From Flagellimonas beolgyonensis (GTDB lineage: Bacteria; Bacteroidota; Bacteroidia; Flavobacteriales; Flavobacteriaceae): a DNA stretch of 64,000 nucleotides. The DNA lies in contig NZ_RZMY01000013.1 in assembly GCF_003992615.1 (NCBI RefSeq), positions 226,238 through 290,237 of the forward strand, written 5' to 3'. The notes under the pieces are model-generated. The model was not told the DNA's origin. It did no database searches and worked only from the letters and a program-made list of their open reading frames with translations. Positions 9,110 to 18,643 of the stretch are shown one piece after another. Position 1 is the stretch's first letter; each line of letters starts with the position of its first letter. A program made the translations under genes and the position numbers.

Positions 9110-10111
9110 TTGAAAATTGCCGTCGTCATACTCAATTGGAACGGGGAAGCCTTGCTCGAAAGGTTTCTTCCCTCGGTCATGGAGCATTCCAAAGGTGCCG
9201 AAATCCATGTGGTGGACAATGCCAGCACCGATGGTTCCATCGCTTTTTTACAAGAGCACTATCCAACAATTGGCATAGTACAAAACGATTCCAATGGAGG
9301 GTTTGCCAAAGGATACAATGATGGGTTGAAATCCATTGAGGCCGATATATACTGCTTGTTGAATTCAGATGTTGAAGTAACACCCAATTGGCTGGAACCC
9401 ATCAAGGAAACATTCGAAAAATTCCCGGAAGCTGCTATCATCCAGCCTAAAATACTGGACCTAAAACAAAAGGACCATTTTGAATATGCCGGTGCCGCCG
9501 GTGGATTTATTGACATGTTGGGGTATCCATTTTGTAGAGGCCGGATTTTTCAGTCCATTGAAAAAGATGAAGGCCAGTACGATGATATCAAGGAAGTGTT
9601 CTGGGCAACCGGGGCATGTATGTTCATTAAACCGGAGGTGTTTTGGCAACTCCATGGTTTTGATGAGGACTACTTTGCCCATCAAGAGGAAATCGACCTA
9701 TGTTGGCGGGCCAAAAATGCAGGTCATAAAGTGTATTATGTGGGGTTGAGTTCGGTATACCATTTGGGAGGGTCAACCTTATCCAACATGAACCCAAAAA
9801 AAACCTATCTCAACTTTAGGAACTCTCTGTATTCCATCACCAAAAACTTACCCCGTAAAAAAGCTTTTCCAATCATCCTATTACGCCTATTATTGGATGC
9901 TATTGCAGCTGCACGATTCATTTTCCAACTTAAATTGGACCATTGTTGGGCCATCCTAAAGGCCCATTTTAGCTTTTATGCCCATTTTGGAAAAATGTAC
10001 AAAAAGCGCGAAAAAGCTAATTTTATATTAAAGTACTACCCTGTGACATCCATAGTGTGGTCTTACTTCGTACATCATATAAAGAATTTTAACATTTTAG
10101 TAAAAGATTAA
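9110..10111 (+). CDS. Glycosyltransferase family 2
   Basis: A 333-residue GT2 (GT-A fold) transferase resembling rhamnosyltransferase-type enzymes of cell-surface polysaccharide synthesis. Seen: the N-terminal nucleotide-sugar strand AVVILNWNG, then VDNASTDGS (about 34-42), the metal/sugar-binding NSDVEV (about 84-89, in the DxD position), and the downstream FDEDYFAHQEEIDLCWR (catalytic ED/acid region). A basic, hydrophobic C-terminal tail may attach to the membrane. The start is TTG at 9110, because no ATG lies between the upstream gene and the conserved KIAVVILNWNG. It lies 12 bases after the HsdR-N-like gene and is probably co-transcribed. Not part of a visible polysaccharide locus. Confidence 0.9.
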   Translation: MKIAVVILNWNGEALLERFLPSVMEHSKGAEIHVVDNASTDGSIAFLQEHYPTIGIVQNDSNGGFAKGYNDGLKSIEADIYCLLNSDVEVTPNWLEPIKETFEKFPEAAIIQPKILDLKQKDHFEYAGAAGGFIDMLGYPFCRGRIFQSIEKDEGQYDDIKEVFWATGACMFIKPEVFWQLHGFDEDYFAHQEEIDLCWRAKNAGHKVYYVGLSSVYHLGGSTLSNMNPKKTYLNFRNSLYSITKNLPRKKAFPIILLRLLLDAIAAARFIFQLKLDHCWAILKAHFSFYAHFGKMYKKREKANFILKYYPVTSIVWSYFVHHIKNFNILVKD

Positions 10112-10144
10112 CGATGCCGAAATAAGGAAGCCTTGCTTTTTCTA

Positions 10145-10152
10145 TAATTTTG
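10145..10152 (+). promoter_or_regulatory. Possible -7 element (TAATTTTG) before the OmpA lipoprotein
   Basis: An exact TAnnTTTG match 53 bases before the OmpA start. No good TTG is at the expected -33 distance, so this is only a candidate. Confidence 0.25.
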
Positions 10153-10205
10153 GTGTAGTTTTTTAACAATTGATATCTAACAATCCTTAAATTATACTTT
10201 GAACT

Positions 10206-11078
10206 ATGAAAAAAATTTTTCTAGGAACACTGGCAATGACAGTTCTTCTATCTTCTTGCGTATCCCAAAAGAAATATGCAGAACTTGAGGCCAAGCAAAA
10301 AGAAACCCAAGACTTATTGAACTCTGCAACCGTAAAACTGAACGACTGTTTGGAAGATAAGGCCACTGCAGACGCAAGATTGAAAACACTTGAAGATCAA
10401 AACGCCTTTTTGAAGGCCAACAACCAAGAGCTCATCAACAACATGGGTAACTTGACCACTCTAACTACCAAAGGTGCAGAAAACCTTGAAAAATCTTTGG
10501 AAAGTCTTCGTGAAAAAGATTTGACCATCAGAAAATTGCAAGATGCCGTTACCCGTAGAGACTCCGTAAACCTTGCTTTGGTACAAAGCTTGAAAGGTGT
10601 ATTGGGCAACTTGGACGACGAGGATATCGAAGTAAGCGTTGAAAAAGGCGTGGTATTCGTATCCATCTCCGACAAATTGTTGTTCAGAAGCGGAAGTTAC
10701 ACCGTAACCAATGCTGCCAAAGAAGTATTGGGCAAAGTGGCCAAGGTTGTTAACAACAAACCAGACTTTGAATTTATGGTGGAAGGTCACACAGACAACG
10801 TACCTTACCGAAGCGGAGTTTTGTTGGACAACTGGGATTTGAGTGCAAAACGTGCCACATCCGTTGTTCGTATCCTTCAAAACGATTTTGGTGTTGACCC
10901 AGCTAGAATGACAGCTGCCGGACGTAGCTACTACATTCCATTGGTGAACAACGACACCTCTGCCAACAGGGCCAAAAACAGAAGGACCCGTATCGTAGTA
11001 CTTCCAAAAATTGATCAGTTCTATAACATGATCGAAGAGGGGATGAAAGATTCTGCCATTGGAGGAACTGGTAAATAA
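10206..11078 (+). CDS. OmpA family lipoprotein
   Basis: A 290-residue outer-membrane lipoprotein that anchors the envelope to peptidoglycan. The signal peptide ends in the lipobox LLSSC (Cys about 18). A long coiled coil follows (about 25-125, Lys/Glu/Leu-rich). The C-terminal OmpA/MotB domain (about 160-278) has the full peptidoglycan-binding set: VEGHTDNVPY, the aspartate in LDNWDLSAKRAT, and the arginine in RAKNRRTRIVV. It is monocistronic and followed by a strong terminator. Codon use is notably regular (AAC, GGT, GAA), as expected for an abundant envelope protein. A diverged paralogue lies at 18644-19417. Confidence 0.93.
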   Translation: MKKIFLGTLAMTVLLSSCVSQKKYAELEAKQKETQDLLNSATVKLNDCLEDKATADARLKTLEDQNAFLKANNQELINNMGNLTTLTTKGAENLEKSLESLREKDLTIRKLQDAVTRRDSVNLALVQSLKGVLGNLDDEDIEVSVEKGVVFVSISDKLLFRSGSYTVTNAAKEVLGKVAKVVNNKPDFEFMVEGHTDNVPYRSGVLLDNWDLSAKRATSVVRILQNDFGVDPARMTAAGRSYYIPLVNNDTSANRAKNRRTRIVVLPKIDQFYNMIEEGMKDSAIGGTGK

Positions 11079-11098
11079 GCAGAAAAACAATGAAATGA

Positions 11099-11125
11099 AA
11101 AGCGGCCTATCGGCCGCTTTTTTTA
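11099..11125. terminator. Bidirectional rho-independent terminator
   Basis: A 7-bp perfect GC-rich stem (AGCGGCC 11101-11107, loop TATC, GGCCGCT 11112-11118) flanked by A-run and T-run, between the convergent OmpA and YciO-like genes. It should work on both strands. Confidence 0.85.
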
Positions 11126-11126
11126 T

Positions 11127-11747
11127 TTATAAAATATCCAAATTGCCCTTACCTTCCCGAACAACTTCTGGTACTCCGGAAGAAAGGTCAATCACCGTGG
11201 AAGCCACATTGTCCCCATAACCACCATCGATGACCACATCGACCAAATTATCCCACTTCTCATGGATAAGCTCAGGATCCGTGGTATACTCCAAAATATC
11301 ATCCTCGTCCCGAATGGAAGTGGACACAATCGGGTTTCCCAATCCGGCGACCAATGCCCTTGCTATGTTGTTATCGGGCACTCTGATACCCACCGTTTTC
11401 TTCTTTTTGAAATCCTTTGGTAAGTTGTTGTTCCCCGGCAAAATAAAGGTATAGGGGCCCGGCAGACAACGCTTTAAAATTTTGAACGTAGAAGAGTCAA
11501 TTTGCCGTACATAGTCCGATAGATTACTCAAATCGGCGCAAATAAAGGACCAATTCGCCTTTTCCAATTTTATGCCCTTTATCCGGGCCAGTTTTTGCAA
11601 AGCCTTGGAATTGGTAATGTCGCACCCAAGTCCGTACACCGTATCGGTCGGGTATATTACAAGGCCACCCTTCCGAAGCACGTCCACTACTTTTTCGACT
11701 TGCTTTGGATTGGGATTCTCCTCATACAACTTTATCAATTCCGCCAT
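11127..11747 (-). CDS. YciO-type Sua5/YrdC family protein
   Basis: A 206-residue member of the YrdC/Sua5 fold, which makes threonylcarbamoyl-AMP for tRNA t6A. The sequence follows the YciO branch rather than TsaC: after GGLVIYPTDTVYGLGCD (about 27-43) comes NWSFICADLSNLSDYV, then LPGPYTFILPG, IGIR-like VGIRVPDN, and PIVSTSIRDEDD. YciO's biological role is less certain than that of TsaC, but weak TC-AMP synthase activity has been reported for the branch. The true tsaC/sua5 may be elsewhere in the genome. Single-gene unit; it ends at the shared terminator with OmpA. Confidence 0.87.
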   Translation of the reverse strand: MAELIKLYEENPNPKQVEKVVDVLRKGGLVIYPTDTVYGLGCDITNSKALQKLARIKGIKLEKANWSFICADLSNLSDYVRQIDSSTFKILKRCLPGPYTFILPGNNNLPKDFKKKKTVGIRVPDNNIARALVAGLGNPIVSTSIRDEDDILEYTTDPELIHEKWDNLVDVVIDGGYGDNVASTVIDLSSGVPEVVREGKGNLDIL

Positions 11748-11871
11748 TTACAAAAATTATTTGCTTGTCTATGTAAAAGTAGGAAAGAAAGGCCGTATAG
11801 TCTTTGAAAAAAGTGGAAACTGTTGCTGAGCCTTAAAACTAAGATCAACAATGCCAAAACATATGATGAGC

Positions 11872-14085
11872 CTACCGCCTATTCAACCCCAAATCATCCA
11901 AAATGATCACGCCAATGGAATCTTTATCAAAAACCAGTTCCAATTGTTGGATTTTGCTTAAGTTCAAACTGTCGACATTTGATTTAAAACGAGACATGGG
12001 AATGTAATAGTTCCTCAATTGCACTTCCTCATTCTTGCCCATCATCTGTTTGTCCAAAAACTTAAACTTGGTAAACTTGGACCGAATGGGCTCTGATAAT
12101 ACGTTGGTTTCAGAAATGGCAACCGACGATGTATTTCCCAAGCTATCCTTTACCACCATACTAAAATCAAAACGGGTATCTACATCCTTGGGAGCCTTGG
12201 ATTTCTTATTCTTCAGTTTTAATTCCTTTGGATCTCCCATAGCCATCGAGAATACCAGTGAATCCGAAAGGGACCAGTTTTTAAGGGAATCCGGTAGTGC
12301 AATGGTATATGTAGGAAGAGAATCCAATTTGTGTTTTTGGTCATAGGCCCAACCCAATACCACGGCATTGTTTTCCTGGCTACCACCATCGCGTGCACTT
12401 AGTTCGGTTTCACGCCAAACTTTTAGATTTTCAGCCATTACCTGTATTCCGGAAGACCCTGAAACCACATCGATATCTTCCTCAAAGTCGAGCAAAATTG
12501 ATTTAGCGTTGTCCTCATACTGACTTAAATACCTCTCTTTGGGCAACCAATCCGCAACCATTTCGGCATTTTGAAACATAGGCTTATAGACTTTTTTCCC
12601 CTTAAAGACCCTATCAACAAAAGCACTGATGTAAACCTGCGCCACCTTCCTTTGCTCCTCCCCGGTCATCAACGGTTCCAAATTAAGCAACCAGGACATG
12701 GGTGGTCCAAAATCGGCCCTGCCCCATGTGGAATTGAATTGGCCATGATTGGCATGGTCGATATACAAACCGGCCTTAAATCCTTTGAAATCCTTTGAAA
12801 AGGTCAACCGATGATAGGGCCGCATCCCCCAAAAACTGGTCTCATCGGAATCGTAAGACCCTTGCAACGACAAATAATTGATGTTTTTAAGGTGCATTTG
12901 TCGATCATACCGATAATCAGTGGGCGCAATGGTTACAATACCCTTGATTCCGAAATTAAAGTCGAAGACTTCGTTGGCATTATCCGGAAAACGGTCCAAT
13001 TGATTGAAAGCTGCCGCAATGGAAACAGCTTCACCTCCCCTGGAATGTCCTATCAAAATAATGTTGTCCATATCCACCTTTCCGTTCAAGGACACTTCCT
13101 CACCAGTATTCCAACGTTTCCACTGTTCCAAATGTTTGAGCAGCAACCAGCCTCTGGTGGGCATTTCCCTCCCCCTGAAATCGCCGGACCAATGGGCATT
13201 GATGAAATTTTCATCCACAGAGACCACAATGTTACCGCGACTTGCCAAAAGGGTGCCTAAATAGCCATACCCATCATCCGAATAATCGATCATACTATGG
13301 TTGCCATGCACAATCAGCACCAGCGGAAAGGGCCCTTCACCTTGCGGCATATATACCCGGCCGTTCAAAGGAAAATTGGATACCCCAAAACCCCAAAACT
13401 TTTCACGCCATTTTTTCTTTTTACCTTTCCAATCCGGTAACAACAGTGAAGCATCCACGGTCGGGGTTTTTATTTTCACTCCAGACGCATATTCGGGACG
13501 TTTTTTATCGGTACCACTGCCATAAGTGAACGTATCTACCTTAAAAGGTCCTTCTACGGTTGGGTCTTCAACGCCAAAAGCAGCAAGGGTTGTGGTGTTT
13601 GAAGAATTGGAAACCTCTCCGTCTTTGGTATACGGGTCGCCGTCCAGGGAAGAAAATCCAACATAGCCCAAAACTGCCAAAACCAAAGCAACGGCCAAAA
13701 ACATCAACCCCTGTTTTCGTTCATTATCTTTAGTCATCTTCCAGATGCCAAAAAGCAAAAACAAACAACAAATAAACCCAAAGGAAGCTAGTGCATAAAA
13801 CAAGACGGACGGCCATCCGAATGCTATCGTGCGGAGCAACAGGAGCGCAACAAAACCAACTATCAAACTTGTTACAATCTTTGCCGGAATCCGTTTGAAC
13901 CACGGCCATAAAAATATTGCCAGCAATTGCAACAGGAAAACTGTAATGGCACCCAAAAGAATGCCAACAATCATAGTTAGCCAAGCGGGGTACCCCAATT
14001 CAAAATAAAAGCCTGCAATACCAAAAAGTAGGATTACGAGTAACGCAACGGATAAAAAAAAGGGATGGGTAAAATGTTTTTTCAT
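11872..14085 (-). CDS. Membrane-anchored alpha/beta hydrolase
   Basis: A 737-residue protein with about five N-terminal membrane helices (roughly 8-30, 36-62, 69-90, 94-114, 125-147) followed by a large hydrolase domain outside the membrane. The catalytic core shows VLIVHGNHS (oxyanion region, about 258-266), the nucleophile elbow LIGHSRGGEA (Ser about 347), and a later Asp/His region (LYIDHANHGQFN, about 440). The last ~200 residues are beta-rich with no recognised family. Arrangement and length fit a Bacteroidota-specific family of alpha/beta hydrolases rather than a known esterase. Substrate unknown. It stands alone, with about 125-135 base gaps on both sides that hold no gene. Confidence 0.75.
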   Translation of the reverse strand: MKKHFTHPFFLSVALLVILLFGIAGFYFELGYPAWLTMIVGILLGAITVFLLQLLAIFLWPWFKRIPAKIVTSLIVGFVALLLLRTIAFGWPSVLFYALASFGFICCLFLLFGIWKMTKDNERKQGLMFLAVALVLAVLGYVGFSSLDGDPYTKDGEVSNSSNTTTLAAFGVEDPTVEGPFKVDTFTYGSGTDKKRPEYASGVKIKTPTVDASLLLPDWKGKKKKWREKFWGFGVSNFPLNGRVYMPQGEGPFPLVLIVHGNHSMIDYSDDGYGYLGTLLASRGNIVVSVDENFINAHWSGDFRGREMPTRGWLLLKHLEQWKRWNTGEEVSLNGKVDMDNIILIGHSRGGEAVSIAAAFNQLDRFPDNANEVFDFNFGIKGIVTIAPTDYRYDRQMHLKNINYLSLQGSYDSDETSFWGMRPYHRLTFSKDFKGFKAGLYIDHANHGQFNSTWGRADFGPPMSWLLNLEPLMTGEEQRKVAQVYISAFVDRVFKGKKVYKPMFQNAEMVADWLPKERYLSQYEDNAKSILLDFEEDIDVVSGSSGIQVMAENLKVWRETELSARDGGSQENNAVVLGWAYDQKHKLDSLPTYTIALPDSLKNWSLSDSLVFSMAMGDPKELKLKNKKSKAPKDVDTRFDFSMVVKDSLGNTSSVAISETNVLSEPIRSKFTKFKFLDKQMMGKNEEVQLRNYYIPMSRFKSNVDSLNLSKIQQLELVFDKDSIGVIILDDLGLNRR

Positions 14086-14222
14086 GGATTTGGTCGGTTT
14101 GGTCGAAAATGGTTCGAAATAGTGCTGAATTTAAACAATTTTGTCCAGCACTGGCACGACCGTGACCCATTTTACCATGTTCCCAAAAAGAAACTTGATA
14201 CACCATGGACTTAATGGGAATC

Positions 14223-16556
14223 TCAGTTTTGATCCAAAACTTCCAATTTTGCAAAGCGAAGCAGCAGTTTTTTAATACCCCCCTGATCAAAATTGATTTC
14301 GGCCTTCTTATCGTTGCCCACGCCTTCAATATTGATCACTTTACCACGTCCAAAACGGGTATGGTTCACCAAGGCACCAATTTCCAAATCCGTATCCGTG
14401 GCGCTCGTGCTGGAAACGGGCATGGACAGGTCGGGTTTTAGTTTGCGTAGCTTGCGCAATTGGTTTTCGTTGGGGCGCTGCACACTGGGCGGTGTGCCAT
14501 TCATTGGTTTTACCTGACGGAGTTTACTCTTGTCCACTTCGCCAAAAATATCGGCATTGATCATGGACTTGTACCGATAGCCATCATTTACCGGGGTGAG
14601 GTTTTCCACGTATTGCTCATCGATCTCCTCCAAAAATCGGCTAGGTTCCGCATCAATCAATTTGCCCCACCGATATCGGTTTTGGGTATAGGTAAGGTAG
14701 GCTTGTTTTTCGGCCCGTGTCAAGGCCACATAAAATAACCTTCGCTCCTCTTCCAACTCACTACGGGTATTCATGCTCATGGCTGAAGGAAACAGGTCTT
14801 CTTCCATCCCCACAACATACACGTATGGAAACTCCAATCCCTTGGCCAAGTGTATCGTCATCAGGGCCACACGGTCATCATCACCCACATCCTTGTCCAT
14901 ATCGGTGGCCAAGGCCACATCTTCCAAAAACTCGGTAAGGCTTCCCGTGGCATCGGCCAATTCCTTTTGTCCCTCCACAAAGTCCTTGATCCCGTTCAAA
15001 AGTTCCTCAATGTTTTCCATTCGGGCAATTCCCTCCGGCGTGCCATCCTTTTTGAATTCCAACAACAAGCCGGTCTTTTTGGCCACATGTTCGGACAAGG
15101 TGAAGGCATCGGAACCTTCGTTCATGATCTGGAAACTTTTGATCATGGTGACAAAGTCTTCCAATTTGCGTTTGGTTCCCGAATTGATCTTCAGGTCCAG
15201 TTTGTCCAAATGCTCCATGACTTCAAAGATGGATCGGCCATAATGGTTGGCCGCCACGATCAGTTTATCAATGGTACTTTGTCCAATACCCCGTGCCGGA
15301 AAATTGATCACCCGTTTTAGCGCCTCCTCATCTTTCGGATTGATCACCAACCGCAGGTAGGCCAATACATCCTTGATTTCCTTTCGTTGATAGAAAGACA
15401 GTCCGCCATAAATACGATAGGGAATATCCCGTTTTCTAAGTGCGTCCTCTATCGCCCTCGATTGGGAGTTGGTACGGTACAAAACAGCAAAGTCACCATT
15501 TTGCAATTGGTGCTGCATTTTGTTTTCGAAAATGGAACCTGCCACATAACGTCCTTCCTCGGCATCGGTTACGCTACGGTGAATGATGATGCGTCCACCA
15601 TCGTCGTTGGAGGTCCAAACGTTCTTCTCCAATTGGTTTTTATTGTTGGCAATAATGGAATTGGCAGCATTAACGATGTTTTTGGTGGAACGGTAATTCT
15701 GTTCCAATCGATACACGGCCACCTCGTCATAATCCCTTTGAAAATTGAGGATGTTGCTGATGTTGGCACCCCGGAAGGAATAGATACTCTGGGCATCGTC
15801 CCCCACCACACAAATGTTCTGGTAGCGATCGGAAAGGGCCTTCACAATCAAATATTGTGAATGGTTCGTATCCTGGTACTCATCCACCAAAATATAACGG
15901 AACCGATCTTGGTACTTCGCCAGTACATCGGGAAATCGGGTAAGGAGTTCATTGGTTCTTAGCAGCAAATCATCAAAATCCATGGCTCCTGCTTTAAAGC
16001 AGCGGTCCACATAATTTTGGTAGATATCCCCCATCCTGGGCCGTTTGGCCATGGCATCGGCCTCCACGAGTTCAGGATTTTGAAAATAGGCTTTTACCGT
16101 GATCAGACTGTTTTTATAGGAAGAGATGCGGTTCTGGATCTGCTTGTATTTGTAAATGTCCTTATCCAACCCCATCTCCTTGATGATGGACGCAATCAAC
16201 CGCTGTGAATCCTGGGTATCGTAAATGGTAAAATTGCTGGGGAAACCCAATCGATGCCCATCAATGCGCAACAATTTGGCGAAAACCGAGTGAAAGGTTC
16301 CCATCCACAGGTTCTTGGCCTCGGAATTGCCCACAATGGAGGCAATCCGTTTCTTCATTTCGCGTGCCGCTTTGTTGGTAAAGGTCAGGGCCAATATGTT
16401 AAAGGCGTCCACCCCTTGTTCCATCAAGTGGGCGATACGAAAGGTTAACACCCGGGTCTTGCCCGAACCCGCACCCGCAATGACCATCAAAGGACCATCT
16501 TTGTGCAAAACCGGCGCTCGCTGCGCATCGTTCAATTCATCCAAAAAAGTACCCAA
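14223..16556 (-). CDS. uvrD: UvrD/PcrA-type superfamily 1 DNA helicase
   Basis: A 3'-5' SF1A helicase of nucleotide excision and mismatch repair, 777 residues as usual. Visible motifs: Q-motif region LNDAQRAPV (about 8-16), Walker A GAGSGKTRVL (about 28-37), DEYQDTN (about 227), VVGDDAQSIYSFRGA (about 253), YRLEQNYRST, IHLAKGLEFPYVYVVGMEE (about 570), VALTRAEKQAYL, and a C-terminal Tudor-like domain (GALVNHTRFGRGKV...) typical of PcrA/UvrD. The start is probably TTG 16556: no ATG exists between the in-frame stop upstream and the conserved Q-motif. Monocistronic. Confidence 0.95.
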   Translation of the reverse strand: MGTFLDELNDAQRAPVLHKDGPLMVIAGAGSGKTRVLTFRIAHLMEQGVDAFNILALTFTNKAAREMKKRIASIVGNSEAKNLWMGTFHSVFAKLLRIDGHRLGFPSNFTIYDTQDSQRLIASIIKEMGLDKDIYKYKQIQNRISSYKNSLITVKAYFQNPELVEADAMAKRPRMGDIYQNYVDRCFKAGAMDFDDLLLRTNELLTRFPDVLAKYQDRFRYILVDEYQDTNHSQYLIVKALSDRYQNICVVGDDAQSIYSFRGANISNILNFQRDYDEVAVYRLEQNYRSTKNIVNAANSIIANNKNQLEKNVWTSNDDGGRIIIHRSVTDAEEGRYVAGSIFENKMQHQLQNGDFAVLYRTNSQSRAIEDALRKRDIPYRIYGGLSFYQRKEIKDVLAYLRLVINPKDEEALKRVINFPARGIGQSTIDKLIVAANHYGRSIFEVMEHLDKLDLKINSGTKRKLEDFVTMIKSFQIMNEGSDAFTLSEHVAKKTGLLLEFKKDGTPEGIARMENIEELLNGIKDFVEGQKELADATGSLTEFLEDVALATDMDKDVGDDDRVALMTIHLAKGLEFPYVYVVGMEEDLFPSAMSMNTRSELEEERRLFYVALTRAEKQAYLTYTQNRYRWGKLIDAEPSRFLEEIDEQYVENLTPVNDGYRYKSMINADIFGEVDKSKLRQVKPMNGTPPSVQRPNENQLRKLRKLKPDLSMPVSSTSATDTDLEIGALVNHTRFGRGKVINIEGVGNDKKAEINFDQGGIKKLLLRFAKLEVLDQN

Positions 16557-16694
16557 ACCGTCGGTTTTTTTAAAGTAGGGGTGAAATTAGCCAATATTGC
16601 CAATCCGCTAAAATGATACTGTCAATTTTTATAAACAGTTGTTTCGGATATCAATTCGATTTTAAATATATTTAGGGCCTCAACAAATTTGCTG

Positions 16695-17234
16695 ATGAAA
16701 ATTCACCATTTCCCCCTATTCCTTTTATTTTTTATTGGATTTTTAGGTTTTTCCCAAGAAAAAAGTGCCGGACCGGTCATTGAAGAGTATGGACCTGTCT
16801 TTAAAATTGAAAACCCTGATTTTAAAACCGATACCTCCCAAGAGTTCAAGGTAGTGTTCGATGTTATGGACTCTCCGGAATCGCATACGGAAATCAATAA
16901 GAAATTGGAGACGGCCGCTCGTTTCCTAAATCTGCATGCCCAAAGTGGCATCCCCGTTGAACAACTGAAAGCTGCTTTGATCGTGCACAATGTCGCTTCC
17001 AAGGACATTACCACAGATGAGGCCTACCAAAAACGGTTTGGGATGCCCAATCCGAATTTGGGGCTTATCCAAGCCTTATTGGATGCCGGGGTGGAGGTTA
17101 TTTACTGTGGACAATCGTCCATGGCCCGCAATTTTCCCAAGGAAGATTTGATTCCCGGGGTTAAAATTGCCCTTTCCGCAATGACAGCCAATATACAATT
17201 GCAAAACCAAGGATACCGTCCTATAAAACTGTAA
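16695..17234 (+). CDS. Exported DsrE family protein
   Basis: A 179-residue protein with a signal peptide (LFFIGFLGFSQ) and a DsrE/DsrF-like fold (sulfur-relay relatives): KVVFDVMD...INKKLETAARFLNLHA, then ALIVHNVASKDITTDEAYQKRFG, and IQALLDAGVEVIYCGQSS. One cysteine (about 146) sits where DsrE proteins often carry a functional Cys. The periplasmic location is unusual for sulfur relay; this secreted subfamily has no defined role. I chose ATG 16695 over TTG 16689. It is only 6 bases from the following amidohydrolase, so they are very likely one operon. The AT-rich upstream region contains TATATTTA at 16667-16674, a near match to the -7 consensus. Confidence 0.8.
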   Translation: MKIHHFPLFLLFFIGFLGFSQEKSAGPVIEEYGPVFKIENPDFKTDTSQEFKVVFDVMDSPESHTEINKKLETAARFLNLHAQSGIPVEQLKAALIVHNVASKDITTDEAYQKRFGMPNPNLGLIQALLDAGVEVIYCGQSSMARNFPKEDLIPGVKIALSAMTANIQLQNQGYRPIKL

Positions 17235-17240
17235 ACCAAT

Positions 17241-18530
17241 ATGATGAAGAACATTCTTGCACTTGCCGTTTTCACAGCAAGTCTATCGTTGCACGCCCAA
17301 GAACATGGGTTGGAAAAGGATATCAATGCCGTTGAATCGAAAGTGATCGAGTGGCGACGCGACATACACCAAAGCCCTGAACTGAGCAACCGCGAGTTCA
17401 AGACGGCTGAGAAAATTGCCAAACACCTCAAATCCTTGGGCATTGAAGTCCAAACGGGAGTGGCCCACACGGGCGTTGTTGGCCTATTGAAAGGAAAACA
17501 TCCCGGAAAAGTGGTGGCACTACGTGCAGATATCGATGCATTGCCTGTTACCGAGCGTAATGACCTCCCTTTCAAATCGAATGTAACCTCCGAATATTTA
17601 GGCCAGGAAGTGGGTATAATGCACGCCTGTGGCCACGATACACACATCGCCATTTTGATGGGAGTTGCCGAGGTACTTGCCAAGAACACGGATAAAATCC
17701 ACGGTACGGTAAAATTTATTTTCCAACCTGCTGAAGAGGGAGCGCCTCCAGGGGAACAAGGCGGGGCCGAATTGATGGTGAAAGAAGGCGTTTTGGACAA
17801 CCCAAAGGTAGATGCCATTTACGGACTGCACATCGGTTCCTATTTACCTGTGGGACATATCGCATACAAACCCGGTGGTGCCTTGGCCGCTGCGCAACGC
17901 TTTGTGGTGAACATTAAAGGAAAACAATCGCATGGTTCACAACCATGGGGCGGTATCGACCCCATTTACGTAGCCTCAAAAATCGTGGACGGTTTCCAGT
18001 CCATCGTTAGCCGCGAGTTGGAATTGACCAAGGAAGCTGCCGTGATCACCGTTGGCAAAATCAGTGGAGGCGTCCGGAACAACATCATTCCCGAAAGCGC
18101 GGAATTGATCGGGACGATAAGAACCTTGGACTATGATATGCAAAAGCAGGTGAACGACCGTATGAAGGAAATGGCCGCGGACATTGCCAAAGCCTACAGG
18201 GCCGAAGCAACTGTGGAAATTGCCAAAGGCGTGCCGATTACGTATAATGATCCTGCACTTACTGAAGCTTCATTGCCCAGCTTGCAACAAATGGCTGGAG
18301 CCGAAAATGTGCATTTGATCAAAGCCATCACAGGAGCCGAGGATTTCTCCTTTTATCAGGAAAAAGTACCTGGATTCTTCTTTATTTTGGGAGGCAAAGA
18401 CCCAAATGCAGGACCTGATGAGCATTTCCCACACCATACACCCGATTTTAAGATTGATGACAGCGGATTATTGCTGGGAGTTAAGGCCATGAGCGAAGTG
18501 GCTTTGGATTATCTCGAAAGGAGCAAATAA
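17241..18530 (+). CDS. Exported M20D family amidohydrolase
   Basis: A 429-residue zinc amidohydrolase (hippurate/IAA-amino-acid hydrolase-like) that releases amino acids from N-acyl conjugates. Signal peptide ILALAVFTASLSLHAQ. Metal-site motifs in order: IMHACGHDTHIAI (Cys and His, about 128-140), FQPAEEGAPPGEQ (Glu pair, about 161), YGLHIG (about 195), and the C-terminal ITGAEDFSFY (about 362) with HFPHHTPDF. The dimerisation domain lies in the middle (about 215-325). It follows the DsrE gene by 6 bases. The actual substrate cannot be read from the sequence; a periplasmic or surface site suggests peptide or amide scavenging. Confidence 0.9.
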   Translation: MMKNILALAVFTASLSLHAQEHGLEKDINAVESKVIEWRRDIHQSPELSNREFKTAEKIAKHLKSLGIEVQTGVAHTGVVGLLKGKHPGKVVALRADIDALPVTERNDLPFKSNVTSEYLGQEVGIMHACGHDTHIAILMGVAEVLAKNTDKIHGTVKFIFQPAEEGAPPGEQGGAELMVKEGVLDNPKVDAIYGLHIGSYLPVGHIAYKPGGALAAAQRFVVNIKGKQSHGSQPWGGIDPIYVASKIVDGFQSIVSRELELTKEAAVITVGKISGGVRNNIIPESAELIGTIRTLDYDMQKQVNDRMKEMAADIAKAYRAEATVEIAKGVPITYNDPALTEASLPSLQQMAGAENVHLIKAITGAEDFSFYQEKVPGFFFILGGKDPNAGPDEHFPHHTPDFKIDDSGLLLGVKAMSEVALDYLERSK

Positions 18531-18557
18531 TCATATCGAACGTTTGAATAGGTCAAA

Positions 18558-18587
18558 ATAACCCGGATCGTTCATGATCCGGGTTAT
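18558..18587. terminator. Hairpin terminator after the amidohydrolase
   Basis: A perfect 12-bp inverted repeat (ATAACCCGGATC 18558-18569, 6-base loop, mirror arm 18576-18587). The T-run after it is poor (CTTTG), so termination may be partial. Confidence 0.6.
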
Positions 18588-18643
18588 CTTTGAAAAAAAC
18601 ATTATAATTTAGCCCCACGATTAATGAACCTATTTTACTACTT

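Noticed and set aside
9177-9685. Several open frames opposite the glycosyltransferase gene
   Set aside because: Low-complexity translations (Trp/His/Cys-rich), all inside a well-supported GT2 gene.
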